Of a stretch of DNA of 64,000 nucleotides, positions 45,340-54,003 are shown in pieces. The number at the start of each line of letters is the position of its first letter. The first letter of the stretch is position 1. The stretch is from Bin55 sp964572845 (lineage in GTDB: Bacteria; Pseudomonadota; Gammaproteobacteria; Pseudomonadales; Azotimanducaceae). Below the pieces are notes generated by a model. It was given only the letters and a program-made list of their open reading frames with translations. It was not told the origin of the DNA and ran no database searches. A program made the translations under genes and the position numbers. The stretch spans positions 124,001 through 188,000 of the forward strand of contig CAZNFX010000003.1 of the NCBI GenBank assembly GCA_964572845.1, given 5' to 3'.

Positions 45340-46557
45340 ATGGCTACTGTGCACACAACACCTCAAATCTCCGTTTCTCTCAACGGGGTTGTCGCGGCTG
45401 GGATCATTTGCCTAGTAGGGATAGCTTGCAATGGGGCTCCAACTGAGCTGACATATACCAGCACGCTAGATGTCTCCTACAAGCATGTGGATGGGGCAAA
45501 AACCATTGAATTGAGTCTGGACATCCATGTTCCTGACAATGCTCAAAATGCTCCTGTTGTACTGTTTGTGCACGGCGGAAGCTGGGCATTTGGGGACAAG
45601 AGCATCGGTTCCTCGTCGAAGTTACCTTTCCTAATTGGATTAGGCCATGTTGTAGTTAGCACCAACTACCGCCTAAGCTCAGACACCGTCCGGCACCCCC
45701 ACCACGTAATGGATGTTGCTGGTGCTGTCGGCTGGGTGACAGAGAACATTGCTGATTACGGAGGAGATCCAAACGCGATTTATCTAATGGGGCACTCCGC
45801 GGGTGCACACCTCGCAAGCCTGATCGCGCTGGACGAGCGTCGGTTGGAAAGAGAAGGCGTAGACCCACGCGTCATTCGTGGTGTCGTTCTCATCGACTCG
45901 GCATCACTGAACTTGGTCCAGACCATGCAGAATCTCAAAGATACTCCCACAAGTCCATATCACGACGCGTTCGGATCCAACCTAGCTACTTGGGAAGATG
46001 CATCTCCGTTGCACCACATAGACGACAACAGCGGATACCCACCCTTTCTGCTTCTTGTTGCGAGTCCAGTCCTAATGCCCAACGTAAATCAGTTGAAAGC
46101 AATCAGAGATCAGAAACGGAATGAGGTGTTGGCCTTTGCACTCGAACTTGAGAAGGCTGACACTCGTGTATACACAGTCGACGCCATGCAATTCAAAAGT
46201 CACAGGTCTATCGACAGGGATATGGGAAAAAAGGATGACTCGCCCAGTGCGCTTGTTGCCACATTCTTGCTACAAACCGCGGCGGTTCATCGTGGCGATC
46301 GGTCAAACGTGTCGATGAATCTGAATACAGTACTTACAGTGGAGGGTGAGCAATGGGAAGCAGCAAAACGCGAACTTGGCGAACATAGCGCCAATGTGCT
46401 GCTTTACTATCGCGACACCAATGACAATGAACGGATAGATCCCTTTGAGCTGAGAGAGGACGAACTCCCCTTCATGGACGACTGGGACTTGGACAACGAC
46501 GGTGCAATTTCGCGCGACGACATCGTCAATGGCTACGAGATGCTGCCTCCAGAATAG
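45340..46557 (+). CDS. alpha/beta-hydrolase esterase with C-terminal EF-hands
   Basis: This 405-residue secreted esterase-like protein starts at the ATG 45340. A hydrophobic signal ends in a possible lipobox (G-I-A-C, cysteine 30). The hydrolase core shows the oxyanion motif HGGSWAFG, the nucleophile GHSAGAHLASL and an Arg-rich helix after it. Near the C terminus are two EF-hand-like loops, DTNDNERIDPFE and DLDNDGAISRDD, with acidic positions for calcium. The hydrolase family includes carboxylesterases. EF-hands suggest calcium stabilises or controls it. Confidence 0.82.
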   Translation: MATVHTTPQISVSLNGVVAAGIICLVGIACNGAPTELTYTSTLDVSYKHVDGAKTIELSLDIHVPDNAQNAPVVLFVHGGSWAFGDKSIGSSSKLPFLIGLGHVVVSTNYRLSSDTVRHPHHVMDVAGAVGWVTENIADYGGDPNAIYLMGHSAGAHLASLIALDERRLEREGVDPRVIRGVVLIDSASLNLVQTMQNLKDTPTSPYHDAFGSNLATWEDASPLHHIDDNSGYPPFLLLVASPVLMPNVNQLKAIRDQKRNEVLAFALELEKADTRVYTVDAMQFKSHRSIDRDMGKKDDSPSALVATFLLQTAAVHRGDRSNVSMNLNTVLTVEGEQWEAAKRELGEHSANVLLYYRDTNDNERIDPFELREDELPFMDDWDLDNDGAISRDDIVNGYEMLPPE

Positions 46558-46731
46558 CGGTCTCCTAACCTAGCGATGGCTAAATCGGCTGACCGTTGTT
46601 GATGCGGAATAGTCAAACGTTTCGGAAATGCAGGCGGCGATTTCTATTTGGCATTGGACTAGCAGTCACGATGCTCAAATGGGCTGAGTGCTGGTAGACT
46701 GCATTTTTCGATTGGACCGGGCAACGGACAC

Positions 46732-47658
46732 ATGGAAACTTCGAAAACCCCTCTGCATAAGCCACTGGCCCAACCTCCACTAAATGCCACGTTCATCGGC
46801 ACCGTTGTCGGAACGGCGCAACACTACGCCTTGCCATTTTCAGCGTTGGACTTCTTCTGCGAGTCTGGTTTTGCATTTGCGCTCAACATTCACATTGAAA
46901 CCTGTCCGAGTGGACCCTACTGCTGGAACCATGCCCGAGTATTGACGTGCCTCCGAAACTTGGGTCTAGCGGGCACGCATATTCCATTACAACACCCTGA
47001 GGGTGCTCCGGTGTCAACACACAGTGTCGAAGAACAAGCACGCGCAGCAGTTCAAGATGCCGTACTTTCTATCGAAGCGTTAGAGCACCAGATAGTGACC
47101 GGCAGCGACGAGTATGAGTTCAAGCTAGCATTGCCCTGGGGACCCAATGTGCCCTCCTGCATGTCGAATCTGCCCTATAAAGATCTTCACAGAGCAGATC
47201 CACCAGTCTTCGGCTTTTACCGGTTCGATCAATGTGAGGCCGCGACCCAGAAAACGCGACTACGCGAAGGATTGAAATGCGCTTTGAGCATGTATCGTCA
47301 ACCGACTCAGTTTCAGCAGGAGGGATACGCCTTTGGAATCGCTGCATACAAGAACTGGACCGCTGCTCTTCAGTCAGGCAATTACGATAAGCAAGGACAC
47401 TGGTGGAACGCCATGGTGTGGGCCGAGTGCCGGAGCCATGCTGCGGAATACTTCAAGAATTGGCCGCACAATCCAACCACGGAAGCCAATGAATTGGCAA
47501 GCCTCTTTTCCAAAATTAGCGAACTCCTGAACCAGTCTGGCGACAATGAACTTAGTGATGCCAAGAAGATCGGATTGATCGAGCAAGCATCGGAGCTAGA
47601 ACAGCGTGTACCGCCAGTGCTCCAAAGGATTGTGGACCGGCTTGGCGACGAGCAATAG
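46732..47658 (+). CDS. hypothetical protein with CPSGP motif (BtrH/C39-like?)
   Basis: This 308-residue protein has no certain family. The N-terminal part has SALDFFCESGFAFALNIHIE then CPSGPYCWN, a pattern seen in BtrH-like N-terminal and C39-type cysteine peptidase relatives. The later FGIAAYKNWTAAL segment fits the same group. A helical tail follows. No signal peptide or membrane segment. It could be an acyltransferase or a degenerate peptidase. Confidence that it is a real gene is high; the function is uncertain. Confidence 0.7.
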   Translation: METSKTPLHKPLAQPPLNATFIGTVVGTAQHYALPFSALDFFCESGFAFALNIHIETCPSGPYCWNHARVLTCLRNLGLAGTHIPLQHPEGAPVSTHSVEEQARAAVQDAVLSIEALEHQIVTGSDEYEFKLALPWGPNVPSCMSNLPYKDLHRADPPVFGFYRFDQCEAATQKTRLREGLKCALSMYRQPTQFQQEGYAFGIAAYKNWTAALQSGNYDKQGHWWNAMVWAECRSHAAEYFKNWPHNPTTEANELASLFSKISELLNQSGDNELSDAKKIGLIEQASELEQRVPPVLQRIVDRLGDEQ

Positions 47659-47685
47659 ATCTAACCCGCCTGTAGCTATATAGAA

Positions 47686-49158
47686 CTACATCGCACGACT
47701 TACGGCAGCATGCCATTGAGACATTTCTTCAGCCCGTGCGGCTTCCCCCAAAAGGGGCTGGAAGGATGCATCCAATTGCCACTGCTGTGCAGCTTGCTCC
47801 AGACTGCTAATGTGACCTGACCCCAACCACGCCAACACTGCTGCACCAGCCGAGGTTGTCTCTACGTTCTTGGGCCGGTCGACGACGGCGCCTGTTACGT
47901 CCGCTAGGAATTGGCAAAACCACTCGTTTCGGGCCATCCCTCCATCGACTCGCAACCGAGATAAGGCAAGCCCCGCATCCAACACCGCCTGCAGCAGGTC
48001 AGCTGATTGATAGCCCACGCTCTTGAGTGTGGCTGTAACGATTTCGTCGATGCCGCTGTCCAACGTCAGCCCGCAAATCAATCCGCGTGCATCTGGGTTC
48101 CAATGGGGTGCACCAAGACCTGTAAACGCAGGCACAACGTACACGCCTCTTGTATTGCCCTCAGTTCTTCTCGCAGATTCTTCGGAACTACCAGAGTCTT
48201 CTATGCAATGTAGCCTGTCTCGCAGCCATTGTATGGCGGTTCCCGCGTTGAATATGCTCCCCTCAATCCCATAGGTCGTCGTGCAATCAAGCTTGTATGC
48301 AATGGTGGTCAACAAGCCATTGGATGAGTCACGTCGTTCCTCGCCAGTGTTCGCGATAAGAAAGCAGCCTGTCCCATAGGTTGCTTTAGCCATGCCAGGC
48401 TCGAAGCAAGCTTGACCGATAAGAGCAGCTTGCTGATCCCCAGCAATTCCAAGTATCGGGATTTCCTTGCCAAACCACTCCTTGTCCGCAATCCCAAAGG
48501 TACCGGTAGAGTTCCTGACATGAGGAAGAACTGATGCGGGAATTCGGAAGTAGTCAAGTAACTCCTCGGACCACTCATTCAGATTGATGTCGTACAGCTG
48601 GGTTCTGGAGGCATTCGTAGCCTCTGTGGCATGGATCTTGCCGTTAGTGAGACGCCAAAGCAAAAAGGAATCTACAGTGCCCCATCTCACTCGATTTTCA
48701 TCCGCTTGCTTGCGAAGCTCCTGCGTATCCATCAACCAGGCCAGCTTTGTACTCGAAAAGTAGGGATCTACTACGAGACCTGTTCTTTGGAAGATTTGCT
48801 CTTCAAGTCCTTCATTTTTCAGTTTTTCGCAAGCCTCGGTGGTTCGACGGTCCTGCCACACGATTGCTTTGCAGATTGGGTCAGAGGTGTATGCATCCCA
48901 CAGTACTGACGTTTCGCGTTGGTTTGTAATTCCAATCCCAGCTAGCTGATGCAATTGAATCTCGGCATCTTCAATAGCTTCACGGCATGCATCGATAACT
49001 GTTTGCCAAATGAGATTCGCGTCCTGTTCCACCCAGCCATCCTTGGGAAACTCAGATGGGAGACTGCGTTGGCCAATTCCTACAGGATTCAGATCCTCGT
49101 CGTAGACAACACCGCGGGAGCTCGATGTTCCCTGGTCGATGGCGAGAATGTACTGCAC
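47686..49158 (-). CDS. glpK: glycerol kinase GlpK
   Basis: This 490-residue FGGY-family kinase phosphorylates glycerol to glycerol 3-phosphate for lipid synthesis or catabolism. It starts (GTG) with YILAIDQGTSSSRGVVYD, the phosphate-1 motif, and shows GWVEQDANLIWQ, QRETSVLWD, the glycerol-site WQDRRT, and the late GGMARNEWFCQFLADV. Length fits GlpK. No glpF or glpD lies next to it, and its neighbours are a hypothetical gene and a MaoC-type dehydratase gene. Confidence 0.93.
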   Translation of the reverse strand: MQYILAIDQGTSSSRGVVYDEDLNPVGIGQRSLPSEFPKDGWVEQDANLIWQTVIDACREAIEDAEIQLHQLAGIGITNQRETSVLWDAYTSDPICKAIVWQDRRTTEACEKLKNEGLEEQIFQRTGLVVDPYFSSTKLAWLMDTQELRKQADENRVRWGTVDSFLLWRLTNGKIHATEATNASRTQLYDINLNEWSEELLDYFRIPASVLPHVRNSTGTFGIADKEWFGKEIPILGIAGDQQAALIGQACFEPGMAKATYGTGCFLIANTGEERRDSSNGLLTTIAYKLDCTTTYGIEGSIFNAGTAIQWLRDRLHCIEDSGSSEESARRTEGNTRGVYVVPAFTGLGAPHWNPDARGLICGLTLDSGIDEIVTATLKSVGYQSADLLQAVLDAGLALSRLRVDGGMARNEWFCQFLADVTGAVVDRPKNVETTSAGAAVLAWLGSGHISSLEQAAQQWQLDASFQPLLGEAARAEEMSQWHAAVSRAM

Positions 49159-49190
49159 GGGGATACCTCCAACCTTGTCCGCAATAAAGA

Positions 49191-50297
49191 CTAGCGTGCC
49201 CCCTTGGAGGGGAGTTCCACAATCGCTGTACCAAATGCCGTAGGCAATCCAGCTTGGTTAACGTTCTCAATGTTCAACTCGACCAAATGTTCGTTCTCAG
49301 ATTTGTACTTCCTCGCTACCACGCCATGAACTGTGTTGGTGTCACCAACCACGTTTGGGTGCCGGATCGATGCATGAAGCTTGCGTAACGTGCCATCGTC
49401 TCCCATCCAATCAGTAACAACTTGAGCAAGCCAGCAAACTCGTTGTGGTCCATAGTCGAACTGGCCCGGCATGTTGCGACGCTTTTGTGCGTGCTCTTCG
49501 TCGAATCGACCTCCACCACCCAAGTCGGGCGACCCCTCAGCTTGCAATGCCGCTCGGGTGCTTCGGCCTGTACCCATGACACCATGTGTGAACAAGAACA
49601 ATTCGGTCACCGAGTACGTGCCTTTCTTGAGAGATGAAATGGATTCACCCTCCACAACATCCTCCCAATACAGCGTGTTGCTTCCTCGTCGGTCCCTCTC
49701 CCAGACCAATGGGTCGGCGGGCTCTATTGGGTTTTGACGAGACTCCCCACCCTGTTCCTTCGATGAACGATCGTACTCAAGCATGCCGCCAGTGTTCTCG
49801 TACCTCGCCATCAAAGTCTTGATGGTTGCAACTGTTTCAAGTCGTTGATTGGTAAACACAATATGGCCGGTATTGAAATTGATTGGACCAATCCGCTTAC
49901 TGTTTTTTCTTTGAGTTTCGCCGACAGTCTCTTGTGCAGAAATCGTATCGTCCCGCCAGATCGGTCGAAGGAATTCGATCTCCGCACCGGCATAATTCAC
50001 AGGGAGGAAACGTGTTGAAACCCGCTTCCGGTCGATGGCTCCCGTTTCGCCAGCAATAACCCCTAGCGTTATGGCATAGAGGAACGTCGGATGTGCTGTT
50101 ATGTCACCAAACCTACTCTTTCGGGCATACTCGAGGTCGCGGTAAAGTGGGTTGTAGTCGCCCACACCGTCGCCGTGGCGCCGAATGTTGTCAAGACTTG
50201 CTTGTTTGGATGGCGAATGAGGAAGAGTAGTGCCTATTCCCCGTTCATACTCCTTCTGGAATTGATCTAGTGTCTCTATGAGATTGGATTCTGCCAT
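49191..50297 (-). CDS. double-hotdog MaoC-like dehydratase (FAS1-like/HTD2 type)
   Basis: This 368-residue protein has two hotdog domains. The first (about 30-150) shows the FAS1-like dehydratase segment DNIRRHGDGVGDYNPLYRD and AHPTFLYAITLG. The second half (about 200-365) contains FLFTHGVMGTGRS and PQRVCWLAQVVTDWMG. The D-x-N-P-x-x hydratase motif is in the first domain (GDYNPLY). Members hydrate or dehydrate acyl-CoA or acyl-ACP. The ATG at 50297 was chosen over a longer frame to 50330. The divergent neighbour is a PhyH dioxygenase gene. Confidence 0.88.
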   Translation of the reverse strand: MAESNLIETLDQFQKEYERGIGTTLPHSPSKQASLDNIRRHGDGVGDYNPLYRDLEYARKSRFGDITAHPTFLYAITLGVIAGETGAIDRKRVSTRFLPVNYAGAEIEFLRPIWRDDTISAQETVGETQRKNSKRIGPINFNTGHIVFTNQRLETVATIKTLMARYENTGGMLEYDRSSKEQGGESRQNPIEPADPLVWERDRRGSNTLYWEDVVEGESISSLKKGTYSVTELFLFTHGVMGTGRSTRAALQAEGSPDLGGGGRFDEEHAQKRRNMPGQFDYGPQRVCWLAQVVTDWMGDDGTLRKLHASIRHPNVVGDTNTVHGVVARKYKSENEHLVELNIENVNQAGLPTAFGTAIVELPSKGAR

Positions 50298-50513
50298 GAT
50301 GTTCTGGATTGGAAATTGCAACGGTGCCAAAGAAGGATCGTCTCCATTCGAAACTACCAGCGCCGGACTTAAACGATTGCTTGTTGATTCTAATCCCGCA
50401 CGCCAGGAAGCACGAAGCTGCTTGGCGGATGCGAATTATGTAGCACTCTGCATAATTTGCAGCGTAGTCGAGTTGAATCGACCAACCACGACTGAATTTC
50501 AGTGTTGAGTGGA

Positions 50514-51389
50514 ATGTACGGATCAGATCAAGAAGCAAAACCCGACAACGACGAGATCATCATTGATGATCTGAACATCACCAACTGCGTCAACGAGATC
50601 CAGGACCGAGGATTCACGGTAGTTGAGAATTTTGTTTCGCCCGATGTTATCGATCACATTCGCAAAGTGTTTGACACAGAAGTGCCGATTACAGAGATGC
50701 GAGCAATTGGAACCAAGACCGGAAGAACATTTCGAGCACACAATCTCTTGGGCAAGACTCGCAACGTGGATTTCATGTTTCTCGACAAACGACTACGCGC
50801 TATCGTCGAGGGAATAATTGGTCCGCGAACGCAGGTGAACGTTACGACGCTCTTCAATGTCCTGCCCGGAGAAACTCGACAGTATTTGCACCAGGACGAT
50901 GGACTTTGGCCAATCCCACGACCACATCCGCCATTTCTGTGCAACGCTCTCCTAGCGATTGACGATCACTACATTGAAAACGGAGCAACTCATCTTGTCC
51001 CATATAGCCACAAGTGGCACGACCGTCGGGTCGATCAGAGCATCGAGACGACCCGTGTCGAATTGAAATCTGGATCCATTGTCTTCTGGGAGGGTGGAAT
51101 GTGGCATGGTGGGGGAGCGAACATGTCAAACAGCCGAGAACGGCTGGGATTCTTTATGAGTCATGTCGTGTGGTATTTGCGTCCTCAGGAAATCCAACTG
51201 GTCTCTGTACCACGTGACCAAGTTCGGGACATGCCTGAACAAATGCAGCGTTTGTTGGGCTACCACCGTTTTGGACTAGGTGTTGATGGAAGAGATCCAA
51301 TCGACGTGCTTAACGACGGTGTAGTCGTACATCCGAGTGCAAGAGTTAGATGGTGGCAGAATGTCGAACGGACAAACCATTCAAACTAG
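50514..51389 (+). CDS. phytanoyl-CoA dioxygenase family protein
   Basis: This 291-residue Fe(II)/2-oxoglutarate dioxygenase has DRGFTVVENFVSPDVIDHIR at the N terminus. The iron motif is HQDD (YLHQDDGLWP), the distal His lies in GMWHGGGANMS and an Arg in SRERLGFFMSH. Substrates of the family range from acyl-CoAs to halogenated and secondary metabolites. It is independent of the larger dioxygenase-HEAT gene at 31.2 kb. A GTG at 50502 is an alternative start. Confidence 0.86.
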   Translation: MYGSDQEAKPDNDEIIIDDLNITNCVNEIQDRGFTVVENFVSPDVIDHIRKVFDTEVPITEMRAIGTKTGRTFRAHNLLGKTRNVDFMFLDKRLRAIVEGIIGPRTQVNVTTLFNVLPGETRQYLHQDDGLWPIPRPHPPFLCNALLAIDDHYIENGATHLVPYSHKWHDRRVDQSIETTRVELKSGSIVFWEGGMWHGGGANMSNSRERLGFFMSHVVWYLRPQEIQLVSVPRDQVRDMPEQMQRLLGYHRFGLGVDGRDPIDVLNDGVVVHPSARVRWWQNVERTNHSN

Positions 51390-51629
51390 CCTAATGTGGC
51401 TGGTACTCAAACCCCCGTTTACTTTCTGGTCCAAACCCAATCATTCCTCTCGACGTAGTCCGGCAAGAGCCAGTTAGGGTCCTATAGCCAATTGGAGCCG
51501 GTTGGATTCCGTGATGTTAGGCCATGTGATTCTGTTGAGACTATGCGTTATTCGCGCCACGATCCATGTGCACTTCGGCGATGCAAAATCATTGACATTC
51601 AAGCACTAGTGGTTATTCTTTAGTCCCGA
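51390..51629. other. intergenic spacer before phoH
   Basis: About 240 bp with no gene, tRNA or obvious hairpin seen. It presumably carries the phoH operon promoter. Confidence 0.5.
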
Positions 51630-52676
51630 TTGCCACTCTATGCAACACTTTTGAGCGAAGATTCGCCTGCGGCCGACGTGACCGTAAATCTGAATCTAGA
51701 ACCAAACGATCACCGTCGCCTCGCCGTATTGTGCGGTCCGTTCGATCAGAATATCCGTCAGTTAGAGCAACGGCTCGACATCTACATAAGCAACCGTGGG
51801 AATGCGTTTCGCCTCACCGGATCCGACAGTCAGGTTCAGGCCGGTGCCGCCCTATTGACTCAACTGTATGGCGAAACCACCAACCTTGATTCACTCGATC
51901 CGAGTACGGTACACCTTTTCCTTCAGGAATCGGGCGTCCAAGATTTGGTAAAGGGTACCGACGCCGACCATAAGACTTCGGACATTCGCGTCAAGAAGCG
52001 CGCGATTAAAGCGCGTGGCACAAACCAGGCACAATTCGTTGCAAACATGCGTAGGTTCGATGTCAACTTTGGTGTTGGCCCCGCTGGAACTGGAAAGACT
52101 TATCTAGCGGTGGCCTGTGCTGTAGAGGCCTTGGAGAACGAACGAATCGGTCGGATCGTGCTGGTCCGACCTGCTGTTGAAGTGGGAGAAAAATTGGGAT
52201 TTCTTCCTGGCGACCTCTATCAGAAGATCGATCCCTACCTACGCCCACTCTATGATGCACTCTACGAAATGCTGGGATCGGAGCGCGTCAACAAGTTTGT
52301 GGAACGCAGCGTGATCGAGATTGCGCCACTCGCATATATGCGAGGTCGGACATTGAACAATGCCTTCATAATCCTAGACGAGGGACAGAACACCACCATT
52401 TCGCAAATGAAAATGTTCCTGACAAGGATCGGCTTTGGATCGACTGTGGCGATTACAGGAGACTTGACCCAAATCGACTTGCCCCAAGGGCAACACGGCA
52501 AACAATCAGGGCTTGTTCACGTATTGGACATTGTCCGCAACATCCCAGGTTTGTCTATCGTGCGATTCAACAAGAGAGACGTCGTTCGCCACCCTGTTGT
52601 ACAACGAATCGTTGACGCATACGAGAAATCAGAGGCTCGAACCTCTAGCATTAATGGCTCTGGACCGGAGTCTTAG
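51630..52676 (+). CDS. ybeZ: PhoH family ATPase (YbeZ)
   Basis: This 348-residue nucleotide-binding protein has an N-terminal KH-like segment (EQRLDIYISNRGNAFRLTG). Walker A is GPAGTGKT (about 151-158), Walker B FIILDEGQNTT and the downstream GDLTQIDLP. It works with YbeY in RNA maturation in E. coli. An in-frame stop at 51621 leaves TTG at 51630 as the first start; the next option is GTG at 51678, so no ATG start exists. The order phoH-ybeY-corC-lnt is the standard gammaproteobacterial one. Confidence 0.93.
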   Translation: MPLYATLLSEDSPAADVTVNLNLEPNDHRRLAVLCGPFDQNIRQLEQRLDIYISNRGNAFRLTGSDSQVQAGAALLTQLYGETTNLDSLDPSTVHLFLQESGVQDLVKGTDADHKTSDIRVKKRAIKARGTNQAQFVANMRRFDVNFGVGPAGTGKTYLAVACAVEALENERIGRIVLVRPAVEVGEKLGFLPGDLYQKIDPYLRPLYDALYEMLGSERVNKFVERSVIEIAPLAYMRGRTLNNAFIILDEGQNTTISQMKMFLTRIGFGSTVAITGDLTQIDLPQGQHGKQSGLVHVLDIVRNIPGLSIVRFNKRDVVRHPVVQRIVDAYEKSEARTSSINGSGPES

Positions 52677-52686
52677 GCTGCAAAGT

Positions 52687-53148
52687 ATGCAGTTGGACAC
52701 CGTGGACCCCGATCCCGCTATATGGATCCAAATTGCTGACAATTCAATCCAAATCAGCGTTCAGCAGGTGAAGACTTGGGCAGCAGTTGCTCGGAATGGA
52801 TTTCAAGGCGAAATTTGCATTCGGTTCATTGACGAAGTCGAAGGACGTTCGTTAAACAAACAATTTCGCAACATCGACCAGGCCACCAACGTGCTTGCAT
52901 TTGAAGCCAGAGAGCCGGGAATCCTAGGCGATATTGCCATTTGCGTTCCTATAGCCCAGCGTGAAGCTCGTGAACAACAGAAACACCTTACCAATCACCT
53001 TGCTCATCTAGTAGTTCATGGAACGCTGCACCTTTGTGGATTCCAGCATGAGACGGATGAGGAATCCGCGACAATGGAAACAAGGGAAATTGGCATCTTG
53101 AATTCGCTTGGTGTTGACAATCCCTATACGGACCATGGCACAGACTGA
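52687..53148 (+). CDS. ybeY: endoribonuclease YbeY
   Basis: This 153-residue metal-dependent RNase is needed for 16S rRNA maturation and ribosome quality control. The zinc motif is HGTLHLCGFQHE (about residues 113-124), with three His kept. The usual Asp of the H-G-x-L-H-L-x-G-Y-D-H pattern is replaced by Gln. NKQFRNIDQATNVLAFE is the other family mark. The ATG at 52687 is 10 bp after the phoH stop. An open frame inside phoH (from 52513) is not coding. The next gene overlaps by 14 bp. Confidence 0.9.
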   Translation: MQLDTVDPDPAIWIQIADNSIQISVQQVKTWAAVARNGFQGEICIRFIDEVEGRSLNKQFRNIDQATNVLAFEAREPGILGDIAICVPIAQREAREQQKHLTNHLAHLVVHGTLHLCGFQHETDEESATMETREIGILNSLGVDNPYTDHGTD

Positions 53149-53980
53149 CAACAACAAACCCAAATGGCGCGAGTGGCTCGCGCCCTTCATTGGCAATGGC
53201 GATCAATTAGGTGAGTCAGCTCAAATTGAAGATTTGCTAAAGGATGCAGCGGCTCGTGAACTAGTTGATCCTGACACGGTGAAGATCATCTACGGTGCAT
53301 TGCAGGTCTCCGACATGCGTGCGCGCGACATTATGGTTCCACGATCCAACATGGTTTACGTAGCGATTAACGCATCTGCCGAGGAAGTCCTGCAAACACT
53401 TAGCGAGAACCCACATTCGCGATTTCCAGTGATTGGCAAGGACATCGACGACATAAGAGGAATACTTCACGCCAAGGACTTGATGGGAAGAATGCTCATC
53501 GAGAACAACACCAACGGATTGGTCTTGGAAGACATAATTCGACCAGCCAAGGTCATTCCTGAAAGCAAACGGTTGAATGTCTTGCTTAAGGATTTCCGTT
53601 CTGCACGGCAGCATATGGCCATAGTCGTAGACGAGTACACGAGTGTCGCGGGGTTGATTACGATCGAAGACGTTCTGGAGCAGATTGTCGGAGACATAGA
53701 AGATGAGCACGATCCAGCGGACGATGAGGATCTTATAGTCAAGCTGGACGACGGCACTTTTCGCGTAAAGGGTGAAACTCCCATTGGCGAATTCAACGAG
53801 TATTTTCGTGTCAATTTCACCACCAATGAATTCGACACCATTGGCGGGATCGTCACCAATCGATTTGGTCATGTTCCTGCGCCGAACGAATCCATGGAAA
53901 TCGACGGATTCGTCTACACCGTGTTGAATGCCGACAACAGAAGAGTAGACCTGTTGCACCTGACAGCAGTAGAACGATAG
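53135..53980 (+). CDS. corC: CorC/HlyC-family CBS-domain protein
   Basis: This 281-residue protein has an N-terminal linker, then paired CBS domains (VSDMRARDIMVPRSNMVYV to about 190, with a second in VDEYTSVAGLITIEDVLEQIVGDI). A CorC_HlyC domain follows at the C terminus (FRVKGETPIGEFNEYF). In E. coli CorC influences magnesium and cobalt transport; the molecular role is unclear. The ATG at 53135 overlaps the end of ybeY by 14 bp. The frame to 53108 adds a non-conserved leader. Confidence 0.92.
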   Translation: MAQTDNNKPKWREWLAPFIGNGDQLGESAQIEDLLKDAAARELVDPDTVKIIYGALQVSDMRARDIMVPRSNMVYVAINASAEEVLQTLSENPHSRFPVIGKDIDDIRGILHAKDLMGRMLIENNTNGLVLEDIIRPAKVIPESKRLNVLLKDFRSARQHMAIVVDEYTSVAGLITIEDVLEQIVGDIEDEHDPADDEDLIVKLDDGTFRVKGETPIGEFNEYFRVNFTTNEFDTIGGIVTNRFGHVPAPNESMEIDGFVYTVLNADNRRVDLLHLTAVER

Positions 53981-54003
53981 AACGAGCCGTACTTCTTCGT
54001 TAC

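Noticed and set aside
52633..52648. A tRNA T-arm-like sequence (AGAGGCTCGAACCTCT)
   Set aside because: It lies within the phoH coding sequence and no acceptor, D or anticodon arms surround it.
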